Below the pieces are notes generated by a model. The model had not been told where the DNA came from. It searched no databases and was given only the letters and a program-made list of their open reading frames with translations. DNA of 64,000 nt from Nephrocerus scutellatus (lineage: Eukaryota > Arthropoda > Insecta > Diptera > Pipunculidae), in the NCBI GenBank assembly GCA_947095585.1, contig OX352763.1:27391462-27455461 (forward strand), written 5' to 3'. A program made the translations under genes and the position numbers. Positions 46,690-58,317 of the stretch are shown piece by piece. Position 1 is the first letter of the stretch. Each line of letters opens with the position of its first letter.

Positions 46690-47672
46690 GCGTGAACGTG
46701 TAAAAAATACCCTTGACTTATGTGGAGAAAGGCTGACCTGGAAGATGAAGACATTCATTTTTATACAGACGGGTCAAAAACTGATGACGGAGTCGGCGAA
46801 TTGTTTTCTCAAAAAAGCTAAATCTAAGCCTCTCTTTCTGTCTTTCTAATCACAGTAGTGTTTTCCAGGCGATCAGTGAAGCCTTATCTTGACTGAAGAG
46901 AAACGTCTTATCCGCTAAGGATATCCTTATATTCTCGAATAGTCAAGCAGCTCTAAAATCTCTGGAATCAGTCTCCACAAATTCAATTCTAGCCCTTAAC
47001 TCCCAATCATCGCTCGTGGAGATGGCGGAGCAGTTCAATATCCACCTGTGTTGGGTGCCGGGGCACAGAGACATTCCGGGTAACTGCATGGCTGACGAAG
47101 TTGCTGAGCAAGGAACTACACTGAATATGGTTCCATAGGCATACCAATCGCTACATGCAAATTCTTGTTAAAGCGAGATGCTAATGTAATGTAATTGTAG
47201 GTGGTCAAACGGTACAACTTGCATAGCGACAAAGCAGATCTGGCCCTAGCTGGATCCGAAATGCTTCAAGTTTCCTCAAAAAAGATCGCAAATCGGTGCT
47301 ATTGTAGGTGTCATCACTGAATCCTGTATCATAGGCAGACATGCAGCAAGCCTTAGTGTCTTCTGGAATGACTTCTGCAGAAGCTGCATGGATGAGTAGG
47401 AGGAGTAAACTATCGTCCATCTTTTCTGTATTTGTCCAGCCCTCTCCCAAAAGCGTAATATTCATATGGGAGTTTTCTTCTACAACGACACTGATGATCT
47501 CATCAACATTGACATTGGTAGTCTCCTACGCTTCATACGAAGCTCTACTTGGTTCATCGAGTAGGTAGAAGGAATTTTCCCTGATCCATGTGATATCACA
47601 ATGGACCATTATTGGTCTAAGTGTGTCGGTTTCACTGACAGCCCCCTTAACCTTATCTAACCTAACCTATGT
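46690..47672 (+). pseudogene. RNase H LINE 3' fragment
   Basis: Plus-strand RNase H pieces: FYTDGSKTDDG near 46760, AISEAL near 46873, IFSNSQAALKSLESVSTNS near 46932 where the usual catalytic Asp is Asn, and MAEQFNIHLCWVPGHRDIPGNCMADE near 47022-47100. The C-terminal tail follows (SNGTTCIATKQIWP; DLINIDIGSLLRFI). It ends in CTAACCTAACCTA near 47660-47670. It is 5' truncated and frameshifted. Confidence 0.8.
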
Positions 47673-49440
47673 GAAGAAATGATTATCCTTGTATTCTAAA
47701 AATACCGGACAACGAATATAGGTGTTCCTGTATGCCTTAACCGTGGACAGTTTACTAATTCTTTTACTGCTTCCAGCAACAATTCAAACCACGAACGGAG
47801 CAATAACAATTATTAACAATTAAAAGTCTGAGATGAATTAAAAAAAAACAACAACATATTTTGAAAATATCAGTGCGTCAATGTGCGAAGTGATTGCTCG
47901 CAATTTCCGTTCGTTCCAACAATGCGCCAATGTCCACGTCCACGTCCGTTCGGATCTTCCGCAATCCTGTCTCCATATACATACTCGTATGTGCGGTTTT
48001 CACAGGCGATTGTAGTTTTTTTTTAACCGCACGCGACTATTACTTTTTTTTTTAAATGAATGTATGTGTGTGACTTGTTTGTTGTTGTTGAGTTGACGCC
48101 AGCCATCCTGGTCACATCCTGGAGTATTATTTTTGTTTATGCCTTGTTGATTGCAGGAGCAGTTCGTACGACGCATTTGTTGCTGCTACTGTGATGGCCG
48201 GACTTTGGTGACCGGTGCAATATGCGGCCAGTTGCAATCCGTTGCGTTACTCAAATATGGATATGGAAATTGGGTGTGGTGTTGTGTGTCATGCGTCGGT
48301 CGGGTAGCTGTTGCGTGGCTGATGGTAATTGTGACAAGAATCGGATCCATCTTTTTTATGCGTCAATGAGTCAAAAATTTGCACAACTGTTCACTGTTCG
48401 GAAGCTAGAAATGTTGAGTTTATTTGCCAGATTTTTTTTTTATATCTAGATAGGTAAGTAGTTGATTAAAGTCACGACTGACTTCTTCCGCCGGAGACAG
48501 AAAGCTGCCACTTTAGAGACAAAACGCACAATGGATTAAACAGGACGAGAAGGAAATAGTTAAGAAGGATATTATGACAAAGTTAAGGTAGAAATTCAAA
48601 TTTAAAGTTGAAAGTGATGCACTCTCCGTGCCGCTCATTAAAAATTCAAATCCGCTCGCCTCCAATATGCCACAAATGGAATCAACCAAAGTGCAAATAG
48701 CATTTCAATGACTGTGTGAGTGTGTAAGTGCTTGTATTATAATTCATCTCATATCTCATTTGAAACAGTCATCTTTTGAAGTCTGCTCATTTGTCCTTTT
48801 TCGAATTTATATTCAAATGTTTGGCTAAACAAAAAAGTCCTTTATTTATTTAAAGTGATTATGAAATGAAAATGAGTGTGTGTGTGTGTTTGCTAAGGTC
48901 GACGGCTGTTTCGCATTTGACGCCACTACCGCTAATTGTCATCGTTGACTGCGCGATGCGCTGCTGTGTGACAAGAAGTGGCGCTCATTCCAACGCTAAA
49001 TGAAAAAATTAAAAATTTCCATTCCCAGGATAATCTAAAAAAATAAAATAGAAAAACTCCAACTGTGTGTTTGTCTGTGTGTGAGTGTGCGTATGAATGA
49101 ACAGTGCTTAATATACTCGTACACATCTGTGGTGACAATGCGGTGCGGCAATGAGTTTGGTTTGGCTTTTTTTTTGCCATGGCTTCCGTGTGGCTTACGA
49201 GTCTCATCTCATAATGATAAAAAAATCTGTTTCTGTTGCTTTGTTGCTGCTTCCAATTTTCATCACATCTGACGTCGTATGGTGGGTATATTGTGTTTAA
49301 CAAATCACGGAAACATCATCAATGATTTGATGTAGGATCTGTTCAGCGCTCGCTTCGCTTATTTAACTGTCAAAGTCATCATAAAGTTGGTTATCATATT
49401 CTTCGCGCTACCATCATAGTCATCATATTTGGCGCTATAC
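47673..49440. other. Gene-free stretch
   Basis: No gene is recognised. (TG)n runs lie near 48877-48890 and 49063-49090. Likely unique intergenic DNA. Confidence 0.5.
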
Positions 49441-49444
49441 CCGC

Positions 49445-49740
49445 ATACGTTGTTAGAATAATAATATTCGGCGCGACAGGCCATTGCCGTCCAAGGCCTA
49501 GCTTCTCGCGTGTTGTGCATGTATATGTTTGGACACAAATGGAGCGGATAAACAATTTAAGGCCGGATCCGAAAGGCGAATTGAGAAGCTTTCCGTGACA
49601 AGTTATGCCTCTCGGAACGTTAGTTTTCAATTCGCAAGAGGTGGGACACCGTGAAAAATACTTTTGATATTACTGGGATTCGAACCACGAACCCCCTGAT
49701 CAATAGCCATGTGCATTTCCACTGAGGTACGGCGTCCGGA
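49445..49740 (-). mobile_element. tRNA-derived SINE family 1, most complete copy
   Basis: On the minus strand the head reads GGACGCCGTACCTCAGTGG (A box) and then GTTCGTGGTTCGAATCCCAG (B box matches GGTTCGAATCC). The body is GTGTCCCACCTCTTGCG, CTTGTCACGGAAAGCTTCTC and GAGAAGCTAGGCCTTGGACG, with an AATATTATTATTCTAAC tail near 49455. Internal pol III promoter elements with a non-tRNA body and A/T-rich tail define it as a tRNA-derived SINE. Confidence 0.85.
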
Positions 49741-49774
49741 TCCGTTCTTGGCCTCCCGCAAAAAAAAAGTAATA

Positions 49775-51120
49775 TCTCTACTGGCTCTGATTTCGGACCA
49801 ATGTCATCCAGTATCATCATCATCGTCATCATCATATTTGGTTCTAAAACCGGTGTTCGGTCCTGGTCTCCAGCTTCCTTGTCTACGCCATCCTTCCAGC
49901 ATAGGCTTGGCCGGCCTCGCTGTCGTGTTCCATAAATCCTACCGCAAAGGACTTTCCGAGCAGGATCCTCTTCGCTCATGCGAGCTAGGTGTCCTGCTTA
50001 AGAAGACCTTAATTCTCTTCACGTTGTCGACATCGCGGTAACGCTCGTAGATCTCATCATCATAGAGTCTTCGGAATCGTCCTTCCTTACATACGGGGCC
50101 AACAATTCTCCGTAAGACTTTTCTCTCTAACCCGGCTAAGAGGTTCGAATGCTTTTTGCTAAGCACCCAAGCACCCGGATCCATATGTAAGTACTGGTAT
50201 GACCATTGGCTTATATATCAGCAGCTTGGATGTTATGGTTATGTTCCTGTATTTAAAGAGTCTTGACAGACTATAGAAGGCTTTGTTAGCTTTAAGCAAC
50301 CGTGAGCGTTTTTCTAATTTTACAGTTGACCCGAGATAGTTAAAGGATTGCACTTCTTCAAATTCGCGCTCCACCATTTTAATTGTGGGACCAATGTTGG
50401 ATCTTCTACTCGCAGACGTTGCCATCATGTTCTTTGTATTGCTCTCATTTATATGCAGACCCAGATTTCGTGCCGACTGTTCGATCTGGATAAAAGCTTC
50501 CTGTAAAGCTCGTGGGTTTCTACCAACGATGTCAATATCGTTTGCGTTATAGAGGATTATTCCTCTCGCCGTTATGCCAGAGCCTCAGATAACTTTCTCC
50601 AACGCCAGATTGAAGAGGACGCAGGCCAATCCATTCCCATGTCGGAGCCCGTTATAGATGCTCAATGGGCTTAAAAGTGATCCAGATATTTTTACTCGCC
50701 TTATAACATTGGTCATGGTCAACCTACCTATAGTCTTGTCAGTTTATTTGGAATGCCGAATTCTCTCATGGCTTTATAAAGTTCTAATCTGGATATAAGC
50801 TATTATATGGGGCTTTAAATTCTATAAAAAGATGGTGTAGTGAGTTTTGAAACTTTAGACATTTTTTCATCACCTCCCTAAATCAGACCAGTTGTTGATT
50901 TGTCTGGGATGAAGCCACACTGGTATGGACCAATAATGACTTTAGCGTATGGGGCTATTCTCTCTTTCAGGATAGAGGAGAAAATCTTATACGCGTTACT
51001 CAACAACGTTATACCACGATAATTGCTGCATATTGCAATATCTCCTTTCTTATGTATGGGGCACAGGATGCCTTTTCGCCAGTCTTCTGGCACCACTTAT
51101 TCCTCCCATACTTGCACTTT
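49775..51120 (-). pseudogene. RTE-like LINE, RT to 3' end
   Basis: From right to left on the minus strand: MVPEDWRKGILCPIHKKGD, CSNYRGITLLSNAYKI, IIGPYQCGFIPDKST, a palm with NGLRHGNGLACVLFNLALEKVI, LHINESNTK, EVQSFNYLGSTV, TSKLLIYKPMVIPVLTYGS, WVLSKKHSNLL, RRIVGPVCKEGRFRRLYDDEIYERYRDV and a terminal MSEEDPARKVLCG...WKDGVD. The tail is ATGATGATGACGATGATG. The YADD box is lost: ILYN runs into ANDIDIVGRN at about 50526-50561. Confidence 0.85.
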
Positions 51121-51139
51121 AAGTTTATGAATTGCTTGG

Positions 51140-51290
51140 TGTATTGCAAGACCTCCTGTTGTTGTTGTTGTTGTAGTAGCAGCTCCAGCAGGTCTGTGAA
51201 ACCTATTGCTGAGTTGAGTTGATGATCCTTGGTCCAATGTGAGAAACACTGGAGTCCTCCCGGTGTGTAGAACCGATCATCGTAGAAAGG
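51140..51290 (-). repeat. Unclassified repeat with (GTT)n end
   Basis: A (GTT)n run at 51158-51173 abuts GTAGTAGCAGCTCCAGCAGG and a unique body. It looks like the tail of another short element in minus orientation; no second copy is present here. Confidence 0.35.
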
Positions 51291-51455
51291 TCTAGCTTCT
51301 CGCAAACATTGTGTTGTGTATGTAAATTTTTGTACACAAATCGAAAGGGACCTATAGTTTAGTGCCGTATCCGAAAGGCGAATTGCGAAGCTTACGCACC
51401 TCTTGCTCAGTAGCCATGCACCTATCCACTGAGCCACGGCGCCCACATTTACTTT
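51290..51455 (-). mobile_element. tRNA-derived SINE family 1, B-box-less copy
   Basis: On the minus strand the head reads GGGCGCCGTGGCTCAGTGG (strong A box) near 51432-51450. It continues AAGCTTCGCAATTCGCCTTTCGGATACGG and TTGCGAGAAGCTAG. The B box and adjoining segment are deleted. Confidence 0.7.
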
Positions 51456-51690
51456 ACTGAGGTTAGGATCGTTATTCTTATGGTTTCCTTTTCTTCTTAG
51501 GGTTACGGCACCTATCCACTGAGCCACGGCGCCCACATTTACTTTACTGAGGCTAGGATCGTTATTCTTATGGTTTCCTTTTCTTCTTAGGGTTACGGCA
51601 CCTATCCACTGAGCCACGGCGCCCACATTTACTTTACTGAGGTTAGGACAGTTATTCTTATGTTTTCCATTCCTTCTTAGGGTATCCTTT
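51419..51690. repeat. Three tandem 90-bp repeats containing a SINE head
   Basis: CACCTATCCACTGAGCC recurs at 51419, 51509 and 51599, giving an exact 90-base period. Units 1 and 2 differ by a single base (GAGGTTAGG/GAGGCTAGG); unit 3 decays after 51650. Each unit starts with the SINE A-box end and carries a TTTACTTTACTGAGG...TTCTTCTTAGGG flank. Because 90 is a multiple of 3, the minus strand stays open with a 30-residue repeat. Confidence 0.95.
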
Positions 51691-52068
51691 TTCTCTCCTC
51701 TTGTTAGTGTTAGTTAGGGGTGCATTGCTGCTTTTTTTTCTCAATTAAAAAGTGACGTTATTAGCAGCCGCCGTCTAATATAAAGTCTAATAAATGCTAT
51801 TAGTACTCTTTTATAAGCTTAGGCAAAAGTGTAACAGTAAGAGGCAAATATTTTGCAGCTCATTAGAATAATAGTAAGGCACTTTTCCGCGACATACCTA
51901 CCGACAATAGCTCCATTAATTTAGCCTATTCCTTACCGCAACTTTTATTAAATGGCCATAAGCGATTTTGTCCACTCTTCACGCAATAATTCGCAATTTC
52001 GATGCGATGACCATGATGTTGATGACTTCTGTCGAAATGCCATCCTGGATGACGATTTTAACTATACA

Positions 52069-52087
52069 CACACACACACACACACAT
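52069..52087. repeat. (AC)n microsatellite
   Basis: About nine AC dinucleotides. Confidence 0.9.
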
Positions 52088-52584
52088 GACAATTTCTATG
52101 CGTGTGAGTGTTTTTTTTTATATTCTTTGTTTATTTTGCGTACGTACTACAGTGGCACTTTGTGTGCAATTTTTTTTCCAATTCTCCTCAATCAGAATGT
52201 TGCTTATTTTTATTTTTTAATTTTTTTTTAATTTTCATTTGTTTCCGTTAATTGTACTATCATCATCCAACCAACCAACCACCCTTCGACCTTTCCACAA
52301 ACCAGTACACTAAATTAATACGTTGACTGTGTTTATTTATCGTATCTGGTGGCGGTTGGTGGTGCAAGTGGTGACCGACACAATATGGCCAACTGATGGT
52401 TGGAGCCGTTTTTTCGCGTTGGGGTTTTCAATTCGTTTTTGTTGTTGTTGTTGTTGCCCGTTAACGTCCTCTTGACCATTTATTTTAAATATTTTCTGCG
52501 GATATTTTTTCTCTTTGTTTGTTTTGACTACACACAGGGTGGTACTTACGAGCATATGCATACGCATAGAAAGCGCAGATGACA

Positions 52585-52614
52585 CATATATATATATATA
52601 TGTGTGTGTGTGTG
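52585..52614. repeat. (TA)n(TG)n microsatellite
   Basis: ATATATATATATATG followed by TGTGTGTGTGTG. Confidence 0.9.
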
Positions 52615-53192
52615 GTCACACGCGGCCACCACTTTCGGTCTGTGGCCCGAGGACACAAAAGCCACCAATGTTTAAAAATTGTGTGTGCTGCGCAAACGAA
52701 ATGGCAGTCCTTTCGTCCGTCCTCTCTGTGAACTCTGAAAAGTGTGATATGATGAGGAACGCGGTTTTTTGTGGGCGCTAAGCGAATCTAGGTGATGTGC
52801 GTTCAAAATTCAGACATTTATATGATTGCCATGACCATATGCCATGGCCGTTCGGGCTGGCCTGTGTGATGTCCAGCCAGTGGCTCAAATCATCACAGAA
52901 CTCTACACGTATTGCTATTTCGGCAAATACCGTAGAAGTGGTGAGTTCGTAACTTGGATTGATAAAAAGTCTTTGCATTATTTGTAATTTATGTTTTTCA
53001 CACATTAATGTGTGCGAGTATTTATATTAATGATGTGAACCATAATTCAAGTTTAAATATTTTCGAGCCGGATCTTCTATTCCAACGCCTGGCTAAAGGT
53101 GAAAGCCTCACTGCAGTGGATCAAAGAGAACACACAGTACCTGAAGGTATAAAACAATCGTTTACCGACTACCAGTATATCCAAACTTAGCT

Positions 53193-54425
53193 TCACCTCC
53201 AAGTCTTACTGCATGCTTGACTATGTGACATTGTCCAGTGATGAGATGAGAAAATAGCACCAATGTGGGATTTCTTTTGAGAGATCAAACATTTGGAGCG
53301 TTCCGGATACCGTTTGGGCCAGATCTGTTTTGTCGCTATGGAAGTTGTACCGATTGGTTTTTTTTTATTAGATTCCCGCCTTAACATGAGTTTGCATGTA
53401 CGATTGACATGCCTAGAGAACCATATTCAGGTAAGATGGGTACCAATATGTCATTAGTGTATTTCCTTGTTTCGCGAGTTAGTCAGCCATACAGTTTCCC
53501 GGAATGTCTCTGTGCCTTGGCACCCAACACAGCTGGATATTGAACTGAACCGCCAACACCATAAAAGATGATCGGCAGTTAGAGCTAGAACTGAATTTAT
53601 AGAGACTGATTTTAGGGATTTCAGAGCTGCTTGGCTTATCGAGAATATACGGATATCCTAAGCGGATATGACGTTTCTCTTCAGCCAAGACAAGGCTTCA
53701 CTGATCGCCATAATTTTATCGTGGAAAATACTAAAGTGGTAAGGAAGATGGAAAGAGAGGCTAAGATTTAGCTTTTTTGAGAAAACACCTCCGCCGACTC
53801 CGTCATTAGTATTTGACCCGTCTGTGTAAAAATGAATGGGTTCATCTTCCAGGTAAGCGTCTTCTTCCCAGAATAATCTGAAAGGGGAAGGTGACCCGGA
53901 AGTTTTTGTTGAAATGGATTTGCGGAATATTGTTTGAGTGTTGTTTGGAATCCTGACTAAATTCATGATAGAGGAATGTCCGATTTCATTTCTAGTCGAC
54001 TGGGAGATTGCATTGCGGCGAATAGCCGAGCTGGCAGCTACTTCCCTGCTGAAAATGTCGAATGATTTAAGGTTGAACAGAATGTCCAAAGCGGCGGATG
54101 GGGTTGTACGAAGTGCACCGCTCATACATAGACTAGCTGATCTTTGGACTTTGGTAAGTTTGTTAAGATTTACTTTCTTATCTAAGGCAGTACGCCACAA
54201 AGTCACACCGCAAGTGTGGGCCTTATTACCGACGTATATAGCCAATGAATTATATGGGGTTAAAGACCCCATTTACTGCCAATGGCCATTTTGCATGAGA
54301 AGAGTGCCACCGTGGCCTTACGAACTCTTTCTTGTATGTATAGTTTCGAGCTTAGCTTTCTGTCCAGAATAAGAACCAAAACTTGGAAGTTAAACTTGTA
54401 AGTTTTATAGACGGAGGGTCAATAT
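53193..54425 (-). pseudogene. RNase H LINE, RT end plus RNase H
   Basis: A 204-codon frame (54272-53658) reads an RT thumb/connection (YVGNKAHTCGVTLWRTALDK, LTKVQRSASLCMSGALRTTPS, ALDILFNLKSFDI), then an RNase H start HFYTDGSNTNDGVGGG and MAISEALSWLKRN. It continues in another frame with IFSISQAALKS, where the catalytic Asp is Ile, and VQFNIQLCWVPRHRDIPGNCMAD. The tail domain (SIATKQIWPKRYPERSKCL) is present, but the CCTAA tail is missing. Confidence 0.8.
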
Positions 54426-54890
54426 GTGAGCACAAGATTTATCAAATCGCCAAGCGAGTCGTCCACCCTCAATTGACAATGCATCTGCAATCGCAGAAGT
54501 AATAAATAAACCGAGCAGTTTTGTACGTATTTGTATGAACAAATAAAATATTTCCCTCAGATCCTGCTATATAGGGGTTTCACTATGAGTGGAAAATACT
54601 TGAAGAGGCGGTTGCTGAATTCATTACGTAATAAAATTTGTAAGATCTCATTATATGCTATATATCACATCCCAGCTAGTGGGTTAATGTTGGCCCGTTT
54701 AAAAAGACAATTAAATACCAAACATAAAATAATTAAATTTTTTTTCAATTTTCGAAGTCATCATCGATTTGCCGGACGTCAAAATCAAGTATTTTTATCT
54801 CTTTAAAAAAATGTAAATTTCAAACGTGATTAAAGCAAGAATTTGTCCCTATAATGCAGCGCGATTATTTGGGTTCCCATATGATCTCTT
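54426..54890. other. Gene-free stretch
   Basis: No recognised gene. Confidence 0.4.
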
Positions 54891-54899
54891 CTCTGTCGG

Positions 54900-55290
54900 A
54901 TCGTTGCTCTGCAATCGTTGAGAAGATTCCACATGGTCTCCTCCGTTTTCCAACATAGTCTGTAACTGCCATCATCTTCTATTCTTTATTTTCTTAGGTG
55001 TCATTTAACTACAATGTCCTGTTAGGAACCTTATAATGACTCTTACATTACTTCTGCTTAGTCTTACTTCTGCTTATCGAGCGAGACGTCTTTAGGTTAT
55101 AGATCCCTAACATTTCCTTTACTTGTCGTACGAATGGGAGATTTCCCAATTTTACGGAAGCGGCTGTCCTATCTATTCTGCTTAACTCTTCTCGCATTAT
55201 ACGGTGACTTATGCCAAAAAAATGACAATACTCGGTAAGGCACCTGGCGATATCTGGTCCCGAATAAGTGGACAAAAGAAACAAAATATA
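54900..55290 (-). mobile_element. Degenerate LINE 3' end
   Basis: ACAATGTCCTGTTAGGAACCTTATAATG resembles the GTGTCCTGTTATGACACCTATAATGG 3' region of the LINE at 25.7-27.3 kb. A 78-codon minus frame follows upstream. It is too diverged to classify. Confidence 0.4.
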
Positions 55291-55399
55291 TTCCCAAAGA
55301 ATGTTGTTAATCTAAGGATTAGAATTAATGCCTTTATAACTATATGCAAAGCTTTACTTTAGTGCAAATATATTCCTCCCATATCCGTTATGGAAAAAT

Positions 55400-55695
55400 C
55401 ACAGCCGATGAGTACCTCTCACTTTTTTCTTCTTCATACTCTATGGCCTAAGATACCCATCTGGCGATCGCAAGCAAAACCTTGACTCATCCGTAAAAAG
55501 AACTCGACTAGAATATTTCTATTTCAATTTTTTTAGTGAAATCGGGCAAATTCCTGTCGACGTTACCTATGAATCTCGCTACTAGATAAGGTCTTTTAGC
55601 TTTCAGACCATCAGCAAAAGTTGCTCTCTGCATCATCCTGAGCCTTGACGTCGGGAACTCGTTTGTGTTTCTAAATAACTTTTAATGGATCTTCT
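55400..55695 (-). pseudogene. Tc1/mariner-like transposase remnant
   Basis: On the minus strand SSRVLFTDESRFCLRSPDG is followed by a stop and a basic KKKK run. The TDES motif with SRF is typical of the second catalytic Asp of Tc1/mariner DDE transposases. Upstream ATFADGLKAKRPYLVARF may be an earlier piece. No inverted ends were located. Confidence 0.45.
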
Positions 55696-55699
55696 CAGT

Positions 55700-56275
55700 A
55701 TTTTTCAATCAAAATACCACTTTTTGTAGCTCAGTGTATTAGCAGCTGGGAATCGTTACACGTGATGGGACAAACCAAAAGGCTTCTCATTTATAAAATA
55801 AAACTTTTAGACGGAGCATCCAAGTTGGAATGCTAATAAATAAGGTCTGATGATGCAACCAGGGTGTTGCGGTTTACATGGTGTATTTTTCTGGATATAA
55901 AGCGGTCTGTAGGGCCATTTGTTGATCTGTCTCTCTCCATATGTGGCAATTTTACTTATTAACCCTATCAGATGGACGATTATGTGCGCCATAAAAAACA
56001 AGAAGGTGTTTAGAAGTTGCGCGAATTGACGACTGAATTTCAAAGGAAATTTGGCTAATTTGCTGACATTATTCTATGGTGAGTCTACTCATGTTAATTT
56101 GCCAGATTATGGTCATACCAAGTGTCAACAATAAGGGCAGTGTATCTTCTCGTTTGACAGTTAACCCTTAGTAAGTGCCATATAAGCAAATAAAACATCC
56201 TTTAAAATGCCCAACGTCAAGTCGATTGACTTGCCCGAAGTAGTAGCATTCATTAATGGGTCTTTCTGTTTGCAC
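55700..56275. other. Gene-free stretch
   Basis: No recognised gene or repeat. Confidence 0.4.
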
Positions 56276-56279
56276 AAAC

Positions 56280-56515
56280 CCTACCCGAAACCATACCCAC
56301 GGGTAAGCTCTTAAAGTGATGTAGTTTTCATGGGTTTTGTGGTGAACGCTGTGTAAATGAACTCCAAGTCGAAGCTGAGTAAACGTAACCTTAAAGTTAC
56401 TGTCTCGGTTACAAAACTTTGCAAATGGAACAGAAAATCAAACCATACGCCGAGTACAGTTTGTAAATGGAACGCAAACTGAAACCACGAGAGGAAAATC
56501 TTAGCTCTACCAAGC
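56280..56515 (-). repeat. Dispersed repeat B, copy 2
   Basis: It is the inverse of 11615-11765 (CCTCTCGTGGTTTCAGTTTGCG, CATTTACAAACTGTACTCGG, TTTGATTTTC, GTTTTGTAACCGAGACAG). The roughly 45-base subrepeat around CCATTT(A/G)CAAA is visible twice. Confidence 0.6.
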
Positions 56516-57905
56516 AAATGGAAATAATCATAAGGAACTTAGTTCTAAATTCACTAAGTGGGTCGGTCAACACGGGTACATAATAGTTCTGAAGGGGCTT
56601 CGATCATTAGAAAGTTTTGAACAAAACGTGTCCTTAACAAATGTTTTATAAAGGAGCTAAGCGGATAATCAGCTCCATCACGATGACAGTTTTTTCCTTT
56701 CAGCGTTCGTTAAGAAATTTTAAGGTTTGTACTACTGAACCAGGCTTCTTGTGCGACACTGTTGTGTTAAACATTCTGTTCAAAATTCTCTTCTCTGTTT
56801 CTGTGGGAAGTTTTGAAGAAAATTTAAAACTCTTCTGCCAACGCGATTTTATTCATTGTAGTGTAACAAAGCGATGCCATTTCCACGGTATAATTTGTCG
56901 CTTTCCATTCATCACACGCTGCGTGAATTGGGCAAAAACGAAAACCAAATATTGAAACCGACAAAAAAAAAACACAATCCTCCTCGAATGCGAATGGGGA
57001 GATCGTGAAAAATATCCTACGATCTACGAAAAAAATAAAACCAAAAAAAAAACTCCTCCAAAAAGGACATTATTAATGCTGAAATTAATATATGCCACAC
57101 GCATAGGTGGAATGGAAGTTTCGTTGAAGTGATGTGGTGGTGGTGGTGGTGGTACTGGTGGGGTGTGCACAACAGTTCACATAGATTCACATACACTCAC
57201 GTGTGACGAGACAACATCAATGAATGAAGTGCATGGCATTTTGTTGGTAGAAATGAGAAGTTTTTCAACAAAAACTTTTTGAATTTTTATCGGTCGCACA
57301 GCGCTGCTTACTGTTTATTCGAAAGTTGAAACCATAACCGACCGGACGGACTGTTTGTGTGAACTATGTGGACCGATGGCAATTATCGGTGATTGGCATC
57401 CGAATCGGACGGAGTGTTTGCTTAGTTTTGGTAATAGGTAATTTTTGACCGGGAATTGAAAAGTGTTGATTCGAGCGTGTTACTAAGCTAGTGGAATATC
57501 ACCTAATACCAGGAACGACACTTGAAGCTAAGAACTTAGATTTCTTTTATTGTTCAGATTGGAAAATCTGTGTGCAAGTCCTGCCTGTACAATTGAAATC
57601 TTCCATCATGTCTATATCTATATACAATAGCAAATGCAACAGGTCGGCAAGCGGATATGATTCCCGTGTATAGACGACAAGGATATAACAACAAATCACA
57701 AAGGGATAACTTTTCAAATCGACACTTTTTTCGTACAATGAAGCAACATTTTGGTTCTTCTTCCCGACAGCTTTTGAGACTTATGCAGTCAACCAGTGAT
57801 AATGTGATTTTATGTTAAAATTTTAAAACAAATCTTTTTATTAAACGTAATAATAATAAGAATTTAATGAATTAGTGCATACTTAGTGTTTAGAAATTAA
57901 GCAAA
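56516..57905 (+). other. Region upstream of the Runx start
   Basis: Likely holds the Runx 5' leader or an upstream intron. There is a (GGT)n run at 57128-57153. No promoter element is certain. An in-frame TAG at 57891-57893 closes the reading frame above the ATG. Confidence 0.4.
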
Positions 57906-58175
57906 ATGCATATTTCAAGTGAAGTGAGTTCGACGACGAGCCAAATGCAGCCGATTTCGAAACGCAGTGCTAATGGCGGTGGTGCAGACAGTAGTAACAA
58001 TAACAACAACAATAATTGCACTAACAACAACAACAACAATAGAAATTTTAACAACAATAAGAAACCAGTCGATACGAGTCCTTATTTAACACCGGAAAAC
58101 CTCATCGAACGCACTGTGGATAGTCTGTTGGCCGAACATCCTGGCGAATTGGTGAAAACTGGATCACCACATGTG
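57906..58175 (+). CDS. Runx transcription factor, first coding exon
   Basis: It encodes 90 residues. After a Ser/Thr-rich start there is an Asn-rich tract (about 31-52), then PYLTPENLIERTVDSLLAEH and the opening of the Runt domain, GELVKTGSPHV. Runt-domain proteins bind TGYGGTY-type DNA with CBF-beta partners (Big brother/Brother in flies) and control cell fate in the nucleus. The ATG is supported by a CAAA context and the in-frame TAG 15 bases upstream. The exon ends at GTG|GTAAGT in phase 0. The VKTGSPHV and ERTVDSLLAEH wording differs from what I recall of runt and lozenge, so RunxA or RunxB is more likely. I cannot separate those two, so no symbol is given. Confidence 0.9.
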
Positions 58176-58317
58176 GTAAGTGCAGTGATGCTTTAAAGTA
58201 AGGGATTTTAACTTTTATCTAAGTATAGTACTTATGAATTCATTAATGCGTCGCAAACATAGAGAGGAAATTGAGAAAATTGCATATAAATGGCTAGGCC
58301 TACTGGTGTACTTTAAT

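Larger units (their letters stand above)
51700..53190. other. Gene-free stretch
   Basis: No gene is recognised. It has an (AC)n run (52069-52087), a (TTG)n run (52438-52457) and a (TA)n(TG)n run (52585-52614). Confidence 0.5.

Noticed and set aside
51009..51626. 205-codon open frame with a 30-residue repeat
   Set aside because: It is the minus-strand reading of a 90-bp DNA triplication plus SINE and RTE sequence; the period is a multiple of three, so it stays open by chance.
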